Assembly: GCF_900452865.1 (NCBI RefSeq)
Contig: NZ_UGOZ01000001.1
Span: forward strand, 1,178,001-1,242,000
Reading direction: 5' to 3'
DNA: 64,000 bases
Source: Legionella taurinensis
GTDB taxonomy: Bacteria > Pseudomonadota > Gammaproteobacteria > Legionellales > Legionellaceae
The notes beneath the pieces are model-generated. The model saw only the letters and a list, made by a program, of their open reading frames with translations. It was not told where the DNA came from and did not search any database. This document shows positions 63,307 to 64,000 of the stretch, piece by piece. Both the position numbers and the translations under genes were made by a program. The stretch's first letter is position 1, and each line of letters starts with the position of its first letter.

Positions 63307-63499
63307 CAGCGATACTCTTTTCGAAAGGATTAAACCTTAGGGTAATGTCGCAACAGGTCCCGTGGTTGACACGAAATGATAATGTCTCGTTCTGGTGTTG
63401 TCCAGTTGAAATTCATGAATTAGCCGTCAGAGCAATTGCCAACCGGGCTTAAGGCATTTATCATCGATGCCCGTCACTCACTAGGAAATTGAGAAGGTT
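63307..63499. other. Divergent intergenic region at the end of the export operon
   Basis: These 193 bp lie between the divergent export operon and a secreted protein gene. A TTGACA-like box sits at 63365-63370 but no -10 at the right spacing was found. A ribosome-binding site, AGAAGG, precedes the ATG at 63500. No other feature seen. Confidence 0.45.
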
Positions 63500-64000
63500 A
63501 TGGATTTCACTCGCTCCGGGATAATGAAAGTGTTAGGCGGTTTTTTAGGCTTTTGTATCAGTGTATTCAATCCCGTGTTTGCCAATGAATTGTCTGAAAC
63601 CAGGCTTTTTTGCCAATACAAGGATGCCTTTAAACAGCATGCCTGCCTGATTGAGCATGCGGTGCAAGGGATTAATTATTCCTTAAACAATACGCTATCC
63701 AGGAACGAGATGGATATTTATCGTGCGTTGGAGGCCATGAATCTGATTCAGAATATCGCCGGTTCCGGCCGTTATAACTACCTGACCTTAACGAGTGAAA
63801 AATCAGTAGCTTTGTCAATGAATGAACAGTCGCTGATGCTCAAAAGAGGGTATGGTATTTGCGGTAATCATCAAGTGATGTTTTTACAGATAATGGAATT
63901 ATTGAAGGTTAAAGCACGCCCGGTGGATTTTTATTATACGGACATCAATGGGCAATCCTGCAATCATGCCGCGGCGGAAGTAAAAATCGGTAAGAAGTGG
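63500..64000 (+). CDS. Secreted transglutaminase-like protein, 3' end outside window
   Basis: An open frame of 167 codons runs from ATG 63500 to the window edge. An N-terminal signal peptide (VLGGFLGFCISVFNPVFA, cleavage near residue 28) is followed by a helical part and then a transglutaminase-like core: RGYGICGNH with Cys121, MFLQIMELLKVKARPVDF, and SCNHAAAEVKIGKKW with His156, the Cys-His pair and spacing of papain-like transglutaminase proteins. The Asp of the triad would lie beyond the window. Such proteins are often found next to polysaccharide genes. The role is unknown. The start has AGAAGG upstream. Confidence 0.75.
   Translation, partial: MDFTRSGIMKVLGGFLGFCISVFNPVFANELSETRLFCQYKDAFKQHACLIEHAVQGINYSLNNTLSRNEMDIYRALEAMNLIQNIAGSGRYNYLTLTSEKSVALSMNEQSLMLKRGYGICGNHQVMFLQIMELLKVKARPVDFYYTDINGQSCNHAAAEVKIGKKW

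Noticed and set aside
1-64000. tRNA, rRNA, insertion sequences and phage attachment sites
   Set aside because: Looked for on both strands by eye; no cloverleaf, rRNA-like segment, transposase gene or terminal inverted repeat pair was convincing. A covariance-model search would be decisive.

Overview
The window looks like a chromosomal segment of a gammaproteobacterium, most probably a member of the Legionellaceae. This is an inference. It rests on moderate G+C with AT-rich patches, a large protein joining a eukaryotic-type F-box, pentapeptide repeats and a C-terminal prenylation (CaaX) box (an architecture known from Legionella Dot/Icm effectors), and a type I-F CRISPR-Cas locus of the kind known in Legionella. 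No rRNA or tRNA gene was recognised, so the genus is not proven.

Positions 1-16660 are mostly housekeeping and ordinary accessory genes: a partial acidic-tailed protein, a SWIM-SNF2 helicase, a small DUF2147 secreted protein, the F-box/pentapeptide/CaaX effector candidate (minus strand), dnaB, alr, a glycine-zipper lipoprotein, a CBS-domain protein, a membrane thioredoxin, a CDGSH iron-sulfur protein, a GGDEF diguanylate cyclase, lipA and a dimethylarginine dimethylaminohydrolase.

Positions 16700-30554 hold a complete type I-F CRISPR-Cas system: cas1, cas2-3 fusion, csy1 (cas8f), csy2 (cas5f), csy3 (cas7f) and csy4 (cas6f), tightly packed in that order. An AT-rich leader follows, then a very long array of 88 intact 28-bp repeats plus one degenerate terminal repeat, with 88 spacers of 32-34 nt. 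Two far-apart spacers (numbers 3 and 42) differ at three bases, and all three changes are synonymous in one reading frame, so the array seems to have sampled two alleles of one conserved foreign gene.

After a methyltransferase and a POT-type transporter (minus strand), positions 33258-63306 form a surface-polysaccharide locus. Its first part (33258-37342) encodes WbpA, WbpB, WbpD and WbpI-like enzymes, i.e. most of the UDP-2,3-diacetamido-2,3-dideoxy-mannuronic acid pathway; a DegT aminotransferase at 39601 could supply the WbpE step. The middle part (42821-49377) is the most interesting: a sulfotransferase-like protein, a CysC-like kinase, a methyltransferase, a PEP-synthase-like kinase, a class I glutamine amidotransferase, a CysQ-like 3'-phosphatase and a nucleotidyltransferase. 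This matches step for step the enzymes that make the capsular O-methyl phosphoramidate donor in Campylobacter jejuni (Cj1415-Cj1418 plus a methyltransferase). A sulfotransferase-fold enzyme and CysQ are a plausible transfer and recycling pair for a 3'-phospho-CDP-amidate donor.

The last part (50574-63306) carries a deacetylase-like protein, glycosyltransferases including three paralogs, a WbqC protein, a methyltransferase, and an ABC exporter with one Wzm permease and two different Wzt ATPases. A small AT-rich insertion with an AAA ATPase interrupts it at about 52.6-53.8 kb. The right edge cuts a secreted transglutaminase-like protein. Together the genes suggest an ABC-exported, uronic-acid-containing polysaccharide that may carry phosphoramidate decoration.
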